DNA of 30,552 nucleotides from assembly GCA_027577415.1 (NCBI GenBank), contig JANBQS010000148.1, positions 1 through 30,552 of the forward strand, in the 5' to 3' direction. Positions 8,501 through 17,155 of this stretch are shown here, piece after piece. This DNA is from Coemansia sp. RSA 922 (Eukaryota; Kickxellomycota; Kickxellomycetes; Kickxellales; Kickxellaceae). The translations under genes and the position numbers were made by a program. The notes under the pieces are model-generated. The model made no database searches. It saw only the letters and a program-made list of their open reading frames with translations, and was not told where the DNA came from. Positions within the stretch are counted from its first letter, which is position 1. Every line of letters starts with the position of its first letter.

Positions 8501-11500
8501 CCCCAGGCTTGGTCGACCGGCTTATACTGCGACGATCGGGCCGGGAGTGACGAGAATGGCGCCGAGTCAAAGTGGTAGCGCCCTTTCCAACCCCGACAGA
8601 GTGCGATGCGTGGGTATCTGGGGTCGCTGAGCCGGACTCGGATTGCGAAGGAATATACTCCATACTCGTGCGCTCCGATGCAGCTGGGCTGCCCCGGCCA
8701 ACATGTGCCAGCTGCGACCAAGTGGCCAGCTCATGGAACTGACTGCCAGGCTCAGAGCCGACATCGTCGTTCAGAGATTCTGCCTCGCGCACCAGGGCCT
8801 CTTGCTGCTCTAGGCGGCTGAACTCTTGGTCAAACTCCTCAATGATCGTAAACTTTTCCTGGACTCGCGCAAGAAGATGCACGGCCAGCCAAATAGTCTC
8901 GATGTCAGCCCGAGGAAGGCTGCTCGCTGGAGCCACAGGCGAGGCCATGCCGTTAGCGACCACTGGCGTAGTGCTCGGAGCGGTTCTGCCAGTAATTGTC
9001 TCTAGCTTGTCAATGTACTTTGTGAACTTGGCCTTGGCCACCATCTGCTCGTGCTGGCTGTCGCCCTCGGGCCAGGCAATGGAGCGATTGGCAATGCGAA
9101 TAATGCGTTCAGACTCTCGAATGGCAACCCTGTCCCACTGCCTCGTCTTCTTGACATCGGACAGCCGCTTGCTGATCGAGTCGCGTAGTCGCTTGATACG
9201 CTGGTTGACCTCGTCGAGTTTCATGGCGCGAGTTTGCTCTAGTATGCACACATCCGAATGCGCGTTAAGCTCGGAGCGACAAAAGTCCCGCTCACAAATC
9301 CGGCAGACCACCAGCTCATCATCAGCCAAGGCAACAGAACCAGAGTTCGGCTCAAGGTCGGCCGGAGCAGAGTCGACCTCGCGAGAGACCGCAGCAGCGG
9401 TGTCGACGGCAGACAACAAGGCGCTATCCACAGCAGCGACAGCGTCGCCGTTGTCCGCTATGGCAGCTTCGCCTTCGCCAACATGGGACAGGCTCTTTGC
9501 CTCGGCCATAGCAGACTTGTCAGACAATTGCGCCAACTGCCGCTCCAAGCTGCAAGTGTCCACCTCGCTTCCTCGCCTCGTCTCTGGAATAGTTCTCAGC
9601 GAGTCTATTGGCGGTAGCCGAGATGTATCCCTCTTCAGCGTGTCAATATCCAGGAAGGGCCGGGCAGGCGGCTCGGCGGGAGATGTGGGGACGCTGTCGC
9701 TAAAGTCAGAGTCCTGGCCAAGTAGATTGGCAAGCTTCTCCTGTCGCGAGAAGGACTCTGAAAAGTGCCTTAGCGAGGCATAGCCACCACCGCTCGAGAT
9801 GCACACTGACGCTGGCCGAGTAGTACGCTTGGGCGTCGACATGGCAGCACTATCACCATTCCGATCTAGGCTGGTTAGCGACGTGGGCAACTGAGGCGTG
9901 GATGGCGGCGCAATCTGCTGAGAGAAAGTTGGCTGATTCTGCCGAGACGAGTACTGGTAGAATTGCTGTGGCTGGAGGGACGCTCGAGCAGCCGACCTGT
10001 ACGAAAGCCCATGCGTATCAGCGGCTTCCGACGACACACTCAGCTTGCTAATATGGCGTCGAAGCGTAGGGCGCATCACCGCATCGTCCATCGACTGGCG
10101 CATAGGCACCTCGGCCTCTGATTCTGGCGTGTCGACACTGAGTCGGCCAGAATGAGGAGTACCCGGCGGCTGCGGAAAGTACGTACGCTGGCGCTGCTGA
10201 AGACCAACAACAGGCTGAGACTGGCCTAAGATGCCACCACCCACAGCACCTGCACGACCAACGGACCCGCTGATACTATAGCTACTGCCGGCGTAAACAG
10301 GCGCCAACAGCGATATTAGTGACGCGGTCGAGCTGTGAGCAGTGCCTGGTACAAGTCGAGGACTCGACATATGCATCACTCCGCTATCCAAGGGCCGCGC
10401 GCCTCGAGCCCCAGCACTACCAAGCAGGTACGAATCAGAGCTGTTGCCTTGCTGGTGGCGCTGAAGGTGGGACGTCAGATGCGTCAAGTTCTCAGAAGCG
10501 GTCCGTCCAATTCGGTAATCGCCAAGCTCGCTCATGGCGGATGCAGCCGAGGCTGATAGCTGGTGGCTACGACTCGCATTGCGGGCACTGGCAGCTTCGT
10601 AGTGCGACGAAAGCGCAGAGCTGAGCGGCTGTACATGGCCTAGTGCTCCTCGGCCGAGCGAGGCATCTGGTGCTAGCAATGGACTGGGGAACTGGCTAAT
10701 CGCTGGCGATGCCTCGCCTGAGACTCCGCCACGCGCGCCAGATTGGAACACGTTGGCTGGCGCCGACAGTTGGTTTACGGTCTGCGACACAGCCGAGAAT
10801 TGGTACAGAATATCCAGGATCAGGGTACCAACATTGGCGTCAAATGAAAACCGCGTGCGCTGCTCTGTCAACAGACCATAGAGCTGCTCAGTGATTCCAC
10901 GAGTGAACCGCTCATTGCTCAGATCGGCTACTGATGAGCTCCGAATCACGCTGGTCAGATCAACGACTCGACGGCGGAACTCGTTCTTATCGCCATCAGC
11001 GCGCTTAATGTCCGACGTTGACCGGCGATGTCCGCGTTTGACCATGAGGATCATTGCGTCGTCATCACCCACTCCGGGCTTGGCATCGACATCTAGCGTG
11101 CAAACGATAGTGCCGCTGTCCGACTCCTTCCACTGCCGCATGATTTTGTCTATTTCAGTGTCAGCGCGCGACTTTGACACAACAAGGACTTGCCACAGCG
11201 CATCCTTGCGCGCCTGGCTCACGCTTGAGGGCTCCAGCAACTCACTAATACCGCTAGACACGCTGTGGCCAGACGAGCTGCGCTGGACCGACGACACATT
11301 CAGCCGTGCCGAGTGATTACTAGAGCTGGCGTGCTGCTGGCCATGGGAATTATTGAGCTGGTAGTGAACCGGAGGAGACGAGGTCGAGGACGGCGTATAC
11401 ATGCCTGCGCCCGACATATGGCCATCGCTGCCACGCTCCGGGCTAGACTGATACATGGCCGAGGGCTGCCACAGCTGGGACAATAGCACATTCTGGTGGT

Positions 11501-14111
11501 CGTCACCGGCAGTGCTGGACATGGGCGACATCGTATACGCCGACATTGACGATGTCGGCCGGCTAACAGGCATCCCACCGGCAGCAGTACTTCTACCCAG
11601 AGTATTCTGCTGCGAGTGACTAGCATTGCTGCTACTGCTGTAGCCGGGCGACAGGCCGTCGTGCCCAAAGGGCGTATTGTCGCCCGGGACAAACGACTGG
11701 TTCGAGGTAGATGTGGCTCGCACGCGAAGGCGCGCCTTGTTCTTCTCGATAGCCAGGTCGATGTTGAAGGACTCGGGAGCCGAGCCAGGACCCGTGCGCA
11801 CATCTGCATTGCGCTGAGCAGAGGGGATGGCGCCGTAGTTCGGTTGGGCGGCACTTTTCTCCTTCAGTCTAATGGCATTGGTGGTAGCAGCTCGCGCCAA
11901 GTGAATCGGCTGCGACCCTCCGCGCGGCCTAATGAGCTGAGAGACAGACACTGACGATGCCGAAGCCGAGTGCGAGGGTGTGCCACCCGCAGCGCTGCCA
12001 CTCGCGCTAGACAGAGATAGCTCTGCCATGGACGCGTCTAGCTCATCGGCCTCACTTAGTGCTTGGTACAGAGGCGACTCTGCACCAGCAGCCAAACTAA
12101 CCGCAGAGGACCGAGAGGGAGTGCTAGTCACGCGGCGGCGCTCTGGCGCAAATGGGGGCGTGTAGCCGCTCGTGCTGCCTACAGCGCCGTCAGAAAAGCG
12201 CTCAAGCGCTCCTCCAAACGCACCAGTCGACAATGGAGCAATGGCCATGGCACGGATTGGCTCGTTGGCCAGCGACACCGACGAAGGGGAGCAGCTGTAG
12301 ACAGTGGCGGATTCATCCTGTGACATCTGCCAGTCCATCAGCGACGAATCGAATTGTGACTGTGGGCCCACTGACGGTATCGACCAGCGCGGATGATACG
12401 ACGTAGCCAAGGCGGGTATCGAGATAGAGTCAGACGCGCTACTGCCAAGCATGATGCCACTCAAGTCAGTACTCCGGCGGACTTGATTAATGGCCAGAGA
12501 TGACGAGTCAAGGCCCGCTAAGCGGCTATCGCCGTCATTGTCATTGTCATCTCCAGCGTCCATGTCGGCATTTGACATGGCAGAGACCCAAGAGGGAGCC
12601 GAATCAGATGCGATGGATGTCGAGCTGCGCGCCGATGTGCCAATGCTCGTCTGGCGAAGCCTTCCCGAGTTGACGTGAGAGCGAACCTGGAAGGCAGAAA
12701 GCAAGCTCGATGGTGATTCGGATCTAGAACCACTTGAGCTCTTTGCTAACGCGATGCCAAAGTCAGGCGGTCTTTGTTGTTGTTGTTGTTGCCGCGGCTG
12801 CTGCTGCTGTTGTTGTGGATTTGGTGGCGGCAGTGGCGGTGGCGGCAGCGCATTTTGACTTAATCTCGGTGGCTGCAATGTTGTAGTCACGCTGTGGCTG
12901 GCCCAGTCTAGCGTTGTCAGCGCAGTGCGGCGGCGCTGGATGGTGGGCGTGCCTAGGTCGCTGTTAAAATGCGCTTGCGCCCGACCAATTGTCTTGTCGG
13001 GCGGACTCGGTGTATCTGCGGCCCGGAAAGGCATGTCGTCATTGAAGTATTCAGCGTACTGGTAGCTCAGTCGTTGGGGAGTAACAGGCCGCTGTGCGTC
13101 GGACGTGGCGCCAGCCGAGGAGAGATTGTGCGATGACATCCGTGGCGTTGTAGGCAATGCGTGCTGCAACGAGTGAGCTGGGGGTGATAGCAGAGAGGAA
13201 AACTGGTTCTCGCTGACCGACTTTGCCATATGCGGTGGCGAAGAAACACGCTTACTACCAGTCTCATCCAAGCCGGCAGCTGCGTGAAGCGTGTGGAAGG
13301 ATTTTCGGGATAACGGGCTGGCCACCAACGGCGAGTTGGCAACCTTGGCTCTGGACTGGGCGATCTTTTGCAGAGTTTCGCCGCTGTCGCTTGGCTCAGC
13401 CATGGCAGCCTCGCTCTCGGCGCTTCCAAGCTGGCCGCGTATGGCCAGAGGAGTTACCTCGGTCATGGCGCGATTTCTCCTTGTCGATAGAGGTTTGGGT
13501 GGCAATGGCGGCAGGTTGTGAGCATTGTTCGCCCGCCATTCGGCGGCAGGGCTGGATGTAAGAACAGTGGCACCAACCGTCTGGCGCTCGTACACGCCAT
13601 AAGAAGGCGGTCTTCGGTCGTGAAACGAATCAGAAGAATCAGTTCTAGAGCACACCGTCGGGGAGCCTGGCGTTGCGCCGGGTGTCAGGCACGGCGATGG
13701 GCTGGCCGGTCCACTAATCAACAAGCTGTCCTGAGATGGGTTGTTAGACCGCGAGAAAAGCCTATTTACTTTGCCGTGCAAGGCAGCGCTGGACAAGCGT
13801 CGGAGTCGCCGCACCAAGCTCATACCCGAAGACCTTTGCGACGGCGGCTTGGAGTCGCCAGACACCGAGTCAAATGCAGATCGGTCTGAGTATGTTGAGG
13901 CATTTTCTGAAGTATGAACGCTCGCTGCATGCAAGCCAAGACCGCCCGTGACTACACGCCGAGCTATAGGTGAGTTGTGATGCTCGGGCGCTTGTTGCTG
14001 AGAATCGCTGGATGTATCCATGCGTGTATTTGAGCCATGGCCCTGGCTGTCGTCGGGTGTCGCAGCATCCGAGTCCGGCATGTGCTGTGATTCGTTTGAC
14101 CGCAACTCCAT
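5583..14111 (-). CDS. RIM15: Rim15/Cek1-type AGC serine/threonine kinase (about 2842 aa)
   Basis: In yeasts this kinase family acts below TORC1, PKA and Pho85 to drive quiescence entry through endosulfine phosphorylation. Numbering is from the ATG at 14111; an in-frame TTG at 14123 is not a likely start. The N-terminal 900 residues are Ser-rich, with PPPPLPPP and Q-runs near 420-446. A conserved helical region lies at about 950-1120. A C2HC zinc finger (CX2CX11HX3C, residues 1603-1622) is followed by a coiled-coil-like basic helix. The kinase domain starts near 2025: glycine loop SRGAFGRV, Lys2056, Glu2075, HRDIKPDN at 2148-2155, DFG at 2168-2170 and APE at 2261-2263. DFG and APE are 91 residues apart, the large insertion typical of the Greatwall/Rim15 group. 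An AGC tail (DTSYFESC) and the late FEDFTYKNIALL motif follow. I see no C-terminal receiver (REC) domain, so it resembles Cek1 more than budding-yeast Rim15. All catalytic residues are present. Confidence 0.93.
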   Translation of the reverse strand: MELRSNESQHMPDSDAATPDDSQGHGSNTRMDTSSDSQQQAPEHHNSPIARRVVTGGLGLHAASVHTSENASTYSDRSAFDSVSGDSKPPSQRSSGMSLVRRLRRLSSAALHGKVNRLFSRSNNPSQDSLLISGPASPSPCLTPGATPGSPTVCSRTDSSDSFHDRRPPSYGVYERQTVGATVLTSSPAAEWRANNAHNLPPLPPKPLSTRRNRAMTEVTPLAIRGQLGSAESEAAMAEPSDSGETLQKIAQSRAKVANSPLVASPLSRKSFHTLHAAAGLDETGSKRVSSPPHMAKSVSENQFSSLLSPPAHSLQHALPTTPRMSSHNLSSAGATSDAQRPVTPQRLSYQYAEYFNDDMPFRAADTPSPPDKTIGRAQAHFNSDLGTPTIQRRRTALTTLDWASHSVTTTLQPPRLSQNALPPPPLPPPNPQQQQQQPRQQQQQQRPPDFGIALAKSSSGSRSESPSSLLSAFQVRSHVNSGRLRQTSIGTSARSSTSIASDSAPSWVSAMSNADMDAGDDNDNDGDSRLAGLDSSSLAINQVRRSTDLSGIMLGSSASDSISIPALATSYHPRWSIPSVGPQSQFDSSLMDWQMSQDESATVYSCSPSSVSLANEPIRAMAIAPLSTGAFGGALERFSDGAVGSTSGYTPPFAPERRRVTSTPSRSSAVSLAAGAESPLYQALSEADELDASMAELSLSSASGSAAGGTPSHSASASSVSVSQLIRPRGGSQPIHLARAATTNAIRLKEKSAAQPNYGAIPSAQRNADVRTGPGSAPESFNIDLAIEKNKARLRVRATSTSNQSFVPGDNTPFGHDGLSPGYSSSSNASHSQQNTLGRSTAAGGMPVSRPTSSMSAYTMSPMSSTAGDDHQNVLLSQLWQPSAMYQSSPERGSDGHMSGAGMYTPSSTSSPPVHYQLNNSHGQQHASSSNHSARLNVSSVQRSSSGHSVSSGISELLEPSSVSQARKDALWQVLVVSKSRADTEIDKIMRQWKESDSGTIVCTLDVDAKPGVGDDDAMILMVKRGHRRSTSDIKRADGDKNEFRRRVVDLTSVIRSSSVADLSNERFTRGITEQLYGLLTEQRTRFSFDANVGTLILDILYQFSAVSQTVNQLSAPANVFQSGARGGVSGEASPAISQFPSPLLAPDASLGRGALGHVQPLSSALSSHYEAASARNASRSHQLSASAASAMSELGDYRIGRTASENLTHLTSHLQRHQQGNSSDSYLLGSAGARGARPLDSGVMHMSSPRLVPGTAHSSTASLISLLAPVYAGSSYSISGSVGRAGAVGGGILGQSQPVVGLQQRQRTYFPQPPGTPHSGRLSVDTPESEAEVPMRQSMDDAVMRPTLRRHISKLSVSSEAADTHGLSYRSAARASLQPQQFYQYSSRQNQPTFSQQIAPPSTPQLPTSLTSLDRNGDSAAMSTPKRTTRPASVCISSGGGYASLRHFSESFSRQEKLANLLGQDSDFSDSVPTSPAEPPARPFLDIDTLKRDTSRLPPIDSLRTIPETRRGSEVDTCSLERQLAQLSDKSAMAEAKSLSHVGEGEAAIADNGDAVAAVDSALLSAVDTAAAVSREVDSAPADLEPNSGSVALADDELVVCRICERDFCRSELNAHSDVCILEQTRAMKLDEVNQRIKRLRDSISKRLSDVKKTRQWDRVAIRESERIIRIANRSIAWPEGDSQHEQMVAKAKFTKYIDKLETITGRTAPSTTPVVANGMASPVAPASSLPRADIETIWLAVHLLARVQEKFTIIEEFDQEFSRLEQQEALVREAESLNDDVGSEPGSQFHELATWSQLAHVGRGSPAASERTSMEYIPSQSESGSATPDTHASHSVGVGKGATTLTRRHSRHSRPDRRSISRSTKPGAELVDADSQSNGSGSRKRVSLFAALFRNSSIAGVFNRGKDSAANSSVLRRKNMPSPFASSSLQPASKSSSVLRRLSQNASPAPAAKPSPIATNLSSSHSTPAVDQAASASPATPASPADAPLSSPVTRQRNNSQLSGLRATPESAAKVPRMPSTDDFDFVKPISRGAFGRVYLTRKKATKDLYAIKVMRKKDIIVKNMVTQTLAERRALSLLSNEWVVRLYYAFHSSKHLFLVMEYLVGGDLAGLLRVWGVMEDDAAKFYIAEIGCAIDYLHRNSIVHRDIKPDNVMLASDGHIKLTDFGLSQVAVRGNADAKPLLDGSDLNQAGDFEDIERLPDKADEYWRAPLAQLGPDSPAAALAASSALTTKALPQSKRAHARKSSRRCLGTPDYLAPELQVGASNGFPVDWWALGVCLFEFMCGYPPFTDESPEAIFRNILNHAIDWPEEEGYVSEAAIELINALLRPDPATRAHWKDIKAARLYEGWDLDCIRQMEPPLVPQPDDDVDTSYFESCQRTEIQRLSNATFLQIEAARRPLPPPLPQSSRKTENSVLPESGDGLQQSTQPDSPLDAQPDTPQGSQRGSRRERAASRAASAANGGSDMSVSGAGQLKRLFDDLADDNDYVCVGHEPSSEEYATQDDFIQSQVAESVASVSSSDKYSFTNDGVGNEAERDDQSFAEPQVNYAASVSMQSVDGLDDTNDTDLVGEQDSISSLSKPETEPEALLSLQIPTGPRLSIHSDAMLTPRPLSGVAILPPLPISHAKRAVSHSPSQYSSGLLETMGHSGPASKSHSRCASATIVLAASKKSGTNAKTRRPSHSPDYSSESEHTAPLVRSSSTDERLQGVASGSVSASIPRAEDCGSAASSNAGGDHDNDDDENEARDEDAERAFEDFTYKNIALLSHVNRGVSSSGQATPTIERPPPGPSALSMASATAMAAPVAMPSHRPSVYSSASGTARGSPINAYDIKSQSPDA

Positions 14112-15095
14112 TGACTGCGGCAATAAAGAAGGCAGACCGTGAAAATAAAAAGTGATAGTGTGCCAGCAGACCGGGTACAGCTAATGTGGAAAGAAGTAAT
14201 AAAAGCGGGGGACGTTAGATACAAAAAAAAAAAAGTGCAATAAGATAAAACAAAAATTGTTGGAGGTGGCAGGCGGTGCGAAATGACGAGCAGTAGCAAA
14301 AGAACAAGCGTGCTATAAAGGTCGTGCCCAGAGGTGGTTTGTAAGGCAAAGTGGGGCAGTAGGCCTGAATATAATCAAAGAGATGCGCAAAGATGGGCTC
14401 CAGTACAAGTACAAAAATAAAAAAGGTAAATAGATGTCGAAAAGAGAGACAGCCTCTGTGCGAAGACCAGCCGGAGCTGGCTCACTTACCTCCCAGTAGT
14501 TGCCACGCTTGGCGTACGTCAACTGTCAGCACAAGTGATGCTCGTCTGCTTTAATATAGTCGTGGTGGAAAGGGTGTCTACGAAAAGACTAGCGGTCCTG
14601 TCTATGTATAAAGAAGATACGAAATTGACAAAGAAAGAGATAATGGCAAAGGCGATAGAAAGAGAGACAGTTTTCAGAGCCCGGCGAGCTGCGTACAAAG
14701 GCACCAAAAACTAGAAGCAGCAGTGCATATAGCCGGGCGGTGAGAAGAATTGCTAGCAGCAGACGGACCCCTGGACGGATTGGAGAACTTGGAAGAAGAG
14801 AAAAGTGAAATTAGAGAGCAAATGCATAAAGTGTCTCTAAAAAGAACAGCGACTACAACCTTTGCCCCGATGCCCCATCGGATTTTCAACTGCAGTGGTC
14901 CGTGTTGATGCTCAAGCTCAAGCTGATCGGCATGCCCGCCCGATTATCCCTCTTGATCCTATTCAAGCCAGGCTTCACAATTTGCAACTCGCTTTCACTT
15001 CTTCCAAATTTGATTTTTTTTTTTTACCAGCTATTTTTTTTCTTGCGGCGCGTGTATCGAATCGACCTATCTGACTCTGGTGGATGACATAGCCA
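14112..15095 (-). promoter_or_regulatory. Divergent promoter region of RIM15 and MMM1, with a possible 5'UTR intron
   Basis: This 984-base stretch has no convincing gene. On the minus strand, a strong donor GGGAG/GTAAGT has its GT at about 14486-14487, and a candidate acceptor TTATTGCCGCAG lies immediately before the RIM15 start (about 14115). No ATG occurs in the roughly 200 bases upstream of that donor, so splicing would remove an intron of about 370 bases within the 5' leader. T-rich tracts at about 15018-15041 lie in front of MMM1, and A-rich tracts at about 14222-14233 in front of RIM15. No clear TATA box was found for either gene. Confidence 0.4.
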
Positions 15096-17003
15096 ATGGA
15101 GTTGGTGGCAAGTTTACTAGCAACGGCCTTTGCCTCGGGGCTTTTATCGCCGACGCCAACACCGACACCCACACTGACACAGACCCTGGCCACAATCACG
15201 AGCAATGCTATAGGCGAGACATACGCCTCTACAACTACGAGCTCGTCGCTAAGTGTACTTGCCGACACACTAGCTTCGACAATAGCTGCCGAACCGCACC
15301 ACTACCTAGTGTCCACACGGCTGTCCGCGCTGGCACACCAGCTGTGGGCCTGGCAACCAACGTTTATGCAGGGGTTTATCTTGGGTCAGCTCAGCATGCT
15401 GATTCTGCTAGTAATGGCCATAAAGTACGTACTCTTCGAAGAGCCACTTGGAAGTCAGTCATCCGACGACCACACAGCACAGCACACAGCGGGAGCAACG
15501 GGCGACGGCGCAGTAACAAGGGGCGGCAATACCGTTGTGCACGAGGGTGGGTTTGGCTTGTCAAAGTTTATGATATTCTCGCGGAAACCCAAGGAGCCCA
15601 AGCCAAACGACTTGGCCGAAGAGCTGGCGAAGATGCACAAGGAAATCCTCTCGCGCACGGCCTACGATCTGATGGGACATGCGCCAGAGTCCTGCGACTG
15701 GCTGACGGTGTTTCTGGCGCAGATCATTGCAAAGTTCCGCGCTGACGCTGAGCGCCACGACCGACTTGTGCGCGTAATCAGTGAGGCTCTGAATGGCGAG
15801 TTGCGCCCCTCGGTTATCGACAGCATTCGCATTACGCAGTTTTCGCTTGGCTCTGACTTTTTGCGCATCACCAGCGCGCGCATGGTTCCATCGAGGGGGT
15901 CTCTGGGCATGCGGGCTGAGCTGGATCTAGCGCTTCATGACGATATTACTTTGGGCTTCAACACGCGCGTTTTGGTCAACTGGCCTCGGCCATCAGTGGC
16001 CGCCCTTCCTGTCACTATGGTGGTGTCGTTGGTAAAGTTTATTGGCACCGTAGCCATTGAATTCGACAGCGCATCGCTAGAGCCATCGGTTGCGATCTCG
16101 ATTCTACCAGACTATGTACTGGAGTTTGACGTGCAGACTTTGATTGGGAGCAAGGCCAAGGTACAGAACCTGCCTATGCTGACCTCGGTCATCAGTCGCA
16201 AGCTGCAAGCTGTCTTTGCCAAGGAGCTCGTTATGCCGAACGAGAAGCGCATCAAGATTAAGCACCCCTTTACTCCAAAGCCTCCAGGAGCCACTACCGC
16301 GAGCACGACTGCTGGTGCTAATGTACAGGCCTCTGCCGCCCCGACTGCACAAAACCAGCACTCCCATTCGCACCCGCAGCAGGGCGACATTCCCCGATCT
16401 CCTGTTTTAGACATCAACCAGCCGATCTCGCCTATTATCCCGACGCTGAATGTAGCCGAGCTTCCGCCCGACTACAACACACAACTGCCGCCGCCTCACC
16501 CACTACGCAGCACGGCCAACTCTCGTGCCACAGCGGCAGTCTCCAATACCAATATGAGCCCATCGATGGGGATAATGCCATTGCCGCCGCACCCCCCACG
16601 GATGTTTACTCCAGAAGAGCACATGTCGACCAGCACCCATTCGCTACGGTCGCCGGTTGTTCGGCCTCAGCAGCCACAACCGCTGCATCGCTCTTGGTCG
16701 CCCGAGTCGTCGATCTTTGCCATGTCGCCGCAAATGCGCCCAATTGTTGGTTTGTCTTCCTCGTCTGTGCTTGGCCCAAACATGGTTGGCTCGCGCATTT
16801 TTGCTGCTGGAAATCGGCTAACGCCTGGAGGACTCTCGTCGCCGCTGGCACATACCCCGAGCTTGGCATCGGCATTTGCTGCCAATGGTCACAGTACGTC
16901 GTCGGCCAGCCGACAGAACGGCTCGGAAACAGACGACCTCCAAGTAAAGGACAGCGTACGACAGCGCGTCAACCGCATGATCCGGACTGTTAACGAGTCG
17001 TGA
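15096..17003 (+). CDS. MMM1: Mmm1, ER-anchored ERMES subunit (SMP domain)
   Basis: Mmm1 is the ER membrane anchor of ERMES; its SMP domain pairs with Mdm12 to pass phospholipids towards Mdm34 and mitochondria. The protein has 635 residues. The lumenal N-terminus contains a TPTPTPT run (about 20-26). One transmembrane helix at about 91-111 sits in the family hallmark FMQGFILGQLSMLILLV. The SMP domain spans about 195-391, beginning ESCDWLTVFLAQIIAKFR and ending RIKIKHPF. Budding-yeast Mmm1 ends soon after the SMP domain; here about 245 more Pro/Ser/Gln/His-rich residues follow, probably disordered. The ATG at 15096 gives a suitable lumenal segment, and no intron is needed. It is convergent with orphan A. 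Confidence 0.95.
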   Translation: MELVASLLATAFASGLLSPTPTPTPTLTQTLATITSNAIGETYASTTTSSSLSVLADTLASTIAAEPHHYLVSTRLSALAHQLWAWQPTFMQGFILGQLSMLILLVMAIKYVLFEEPLGSQSSDDHTAQHTAGATGDGAVTRGGNTVVHEGGFGLSKFMIFSRKPKEPKPNDLAEELAKMHKEILSRTAYDLMGHAPESCDWLTVFLAQIIAKFRADAERHDRLVRVISEALNGELRPSVIDSIRITQFSLGSDFLRITSARMVPSRGSLGMRAELDLALHDDITLGFNTRVLVNWPRPSVAALPVTMVVSLVKFIGTVAIEFDSASLEPSVAISILPDYVLEFDVQTLIGSKAKVQNLPMLTSVISRKLQAVFAKELVMPNEKRIKIKHPFTPKPPGATTASTTAGANVQASAAPTAQNQHSHSHPQQGDIPRSPVLDINQPISPIIPTLNVAELPPDYNTQLPPPHPLRSTANSRATAAVSNTNMSPSMGIMPLPPHPPRMFTPEEHMSTSTHSLRSPVVRPQQPQPLHRSWSPESSIFAMSPQMRPIVGLSSSSVLGPNMVGSRIFAAGNRLTPGGLSSPLAHTPSLASAFAANGHSTSSASRQNGSETDDLQVKDSVRQRVNRMIRTVNES

Positions 17004-17081
17004 CGTTTGCCATTTTGACCAACGCAGTTGCTGATTATATAAAGGTGGACACTTTTGGAGACATTGGTATTTTTGGCCACA

Positions 17082-17087
17082 AATAAA
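17082..17087 (+). terminator. Likely polyadenylation signal of MMM1
   Basis: An AATAAA hexamer lies 79 bases after the MMM1 stop, within the 152-base gap to the convergent orphan A. Confidence 0.45.
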
Positions 17088-17155
17088 TGATCCAATGCTA
17101 CTCCATGTTATTGTCGTAATGAATGAAAAGTGTGATAAAAGAAATATAAAAGAAC

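Noticed and set aside
8842..9783. 313-codon open frame on the plus strand inside RIM15
   Set aside because: It lies antisense to a conserved kinase gene, covers the zinc finger region, and has Ser/Arg-rich composition that mirrors the minus-strand codons. I read it as a shadow frame.
15080..15745. 221-codon plus-strand frame overlapping MMM1
   Set aside because: It overlaps the transmembrane and SMP-coding part of MMM1 in another frame and has no protein-like features of its own.
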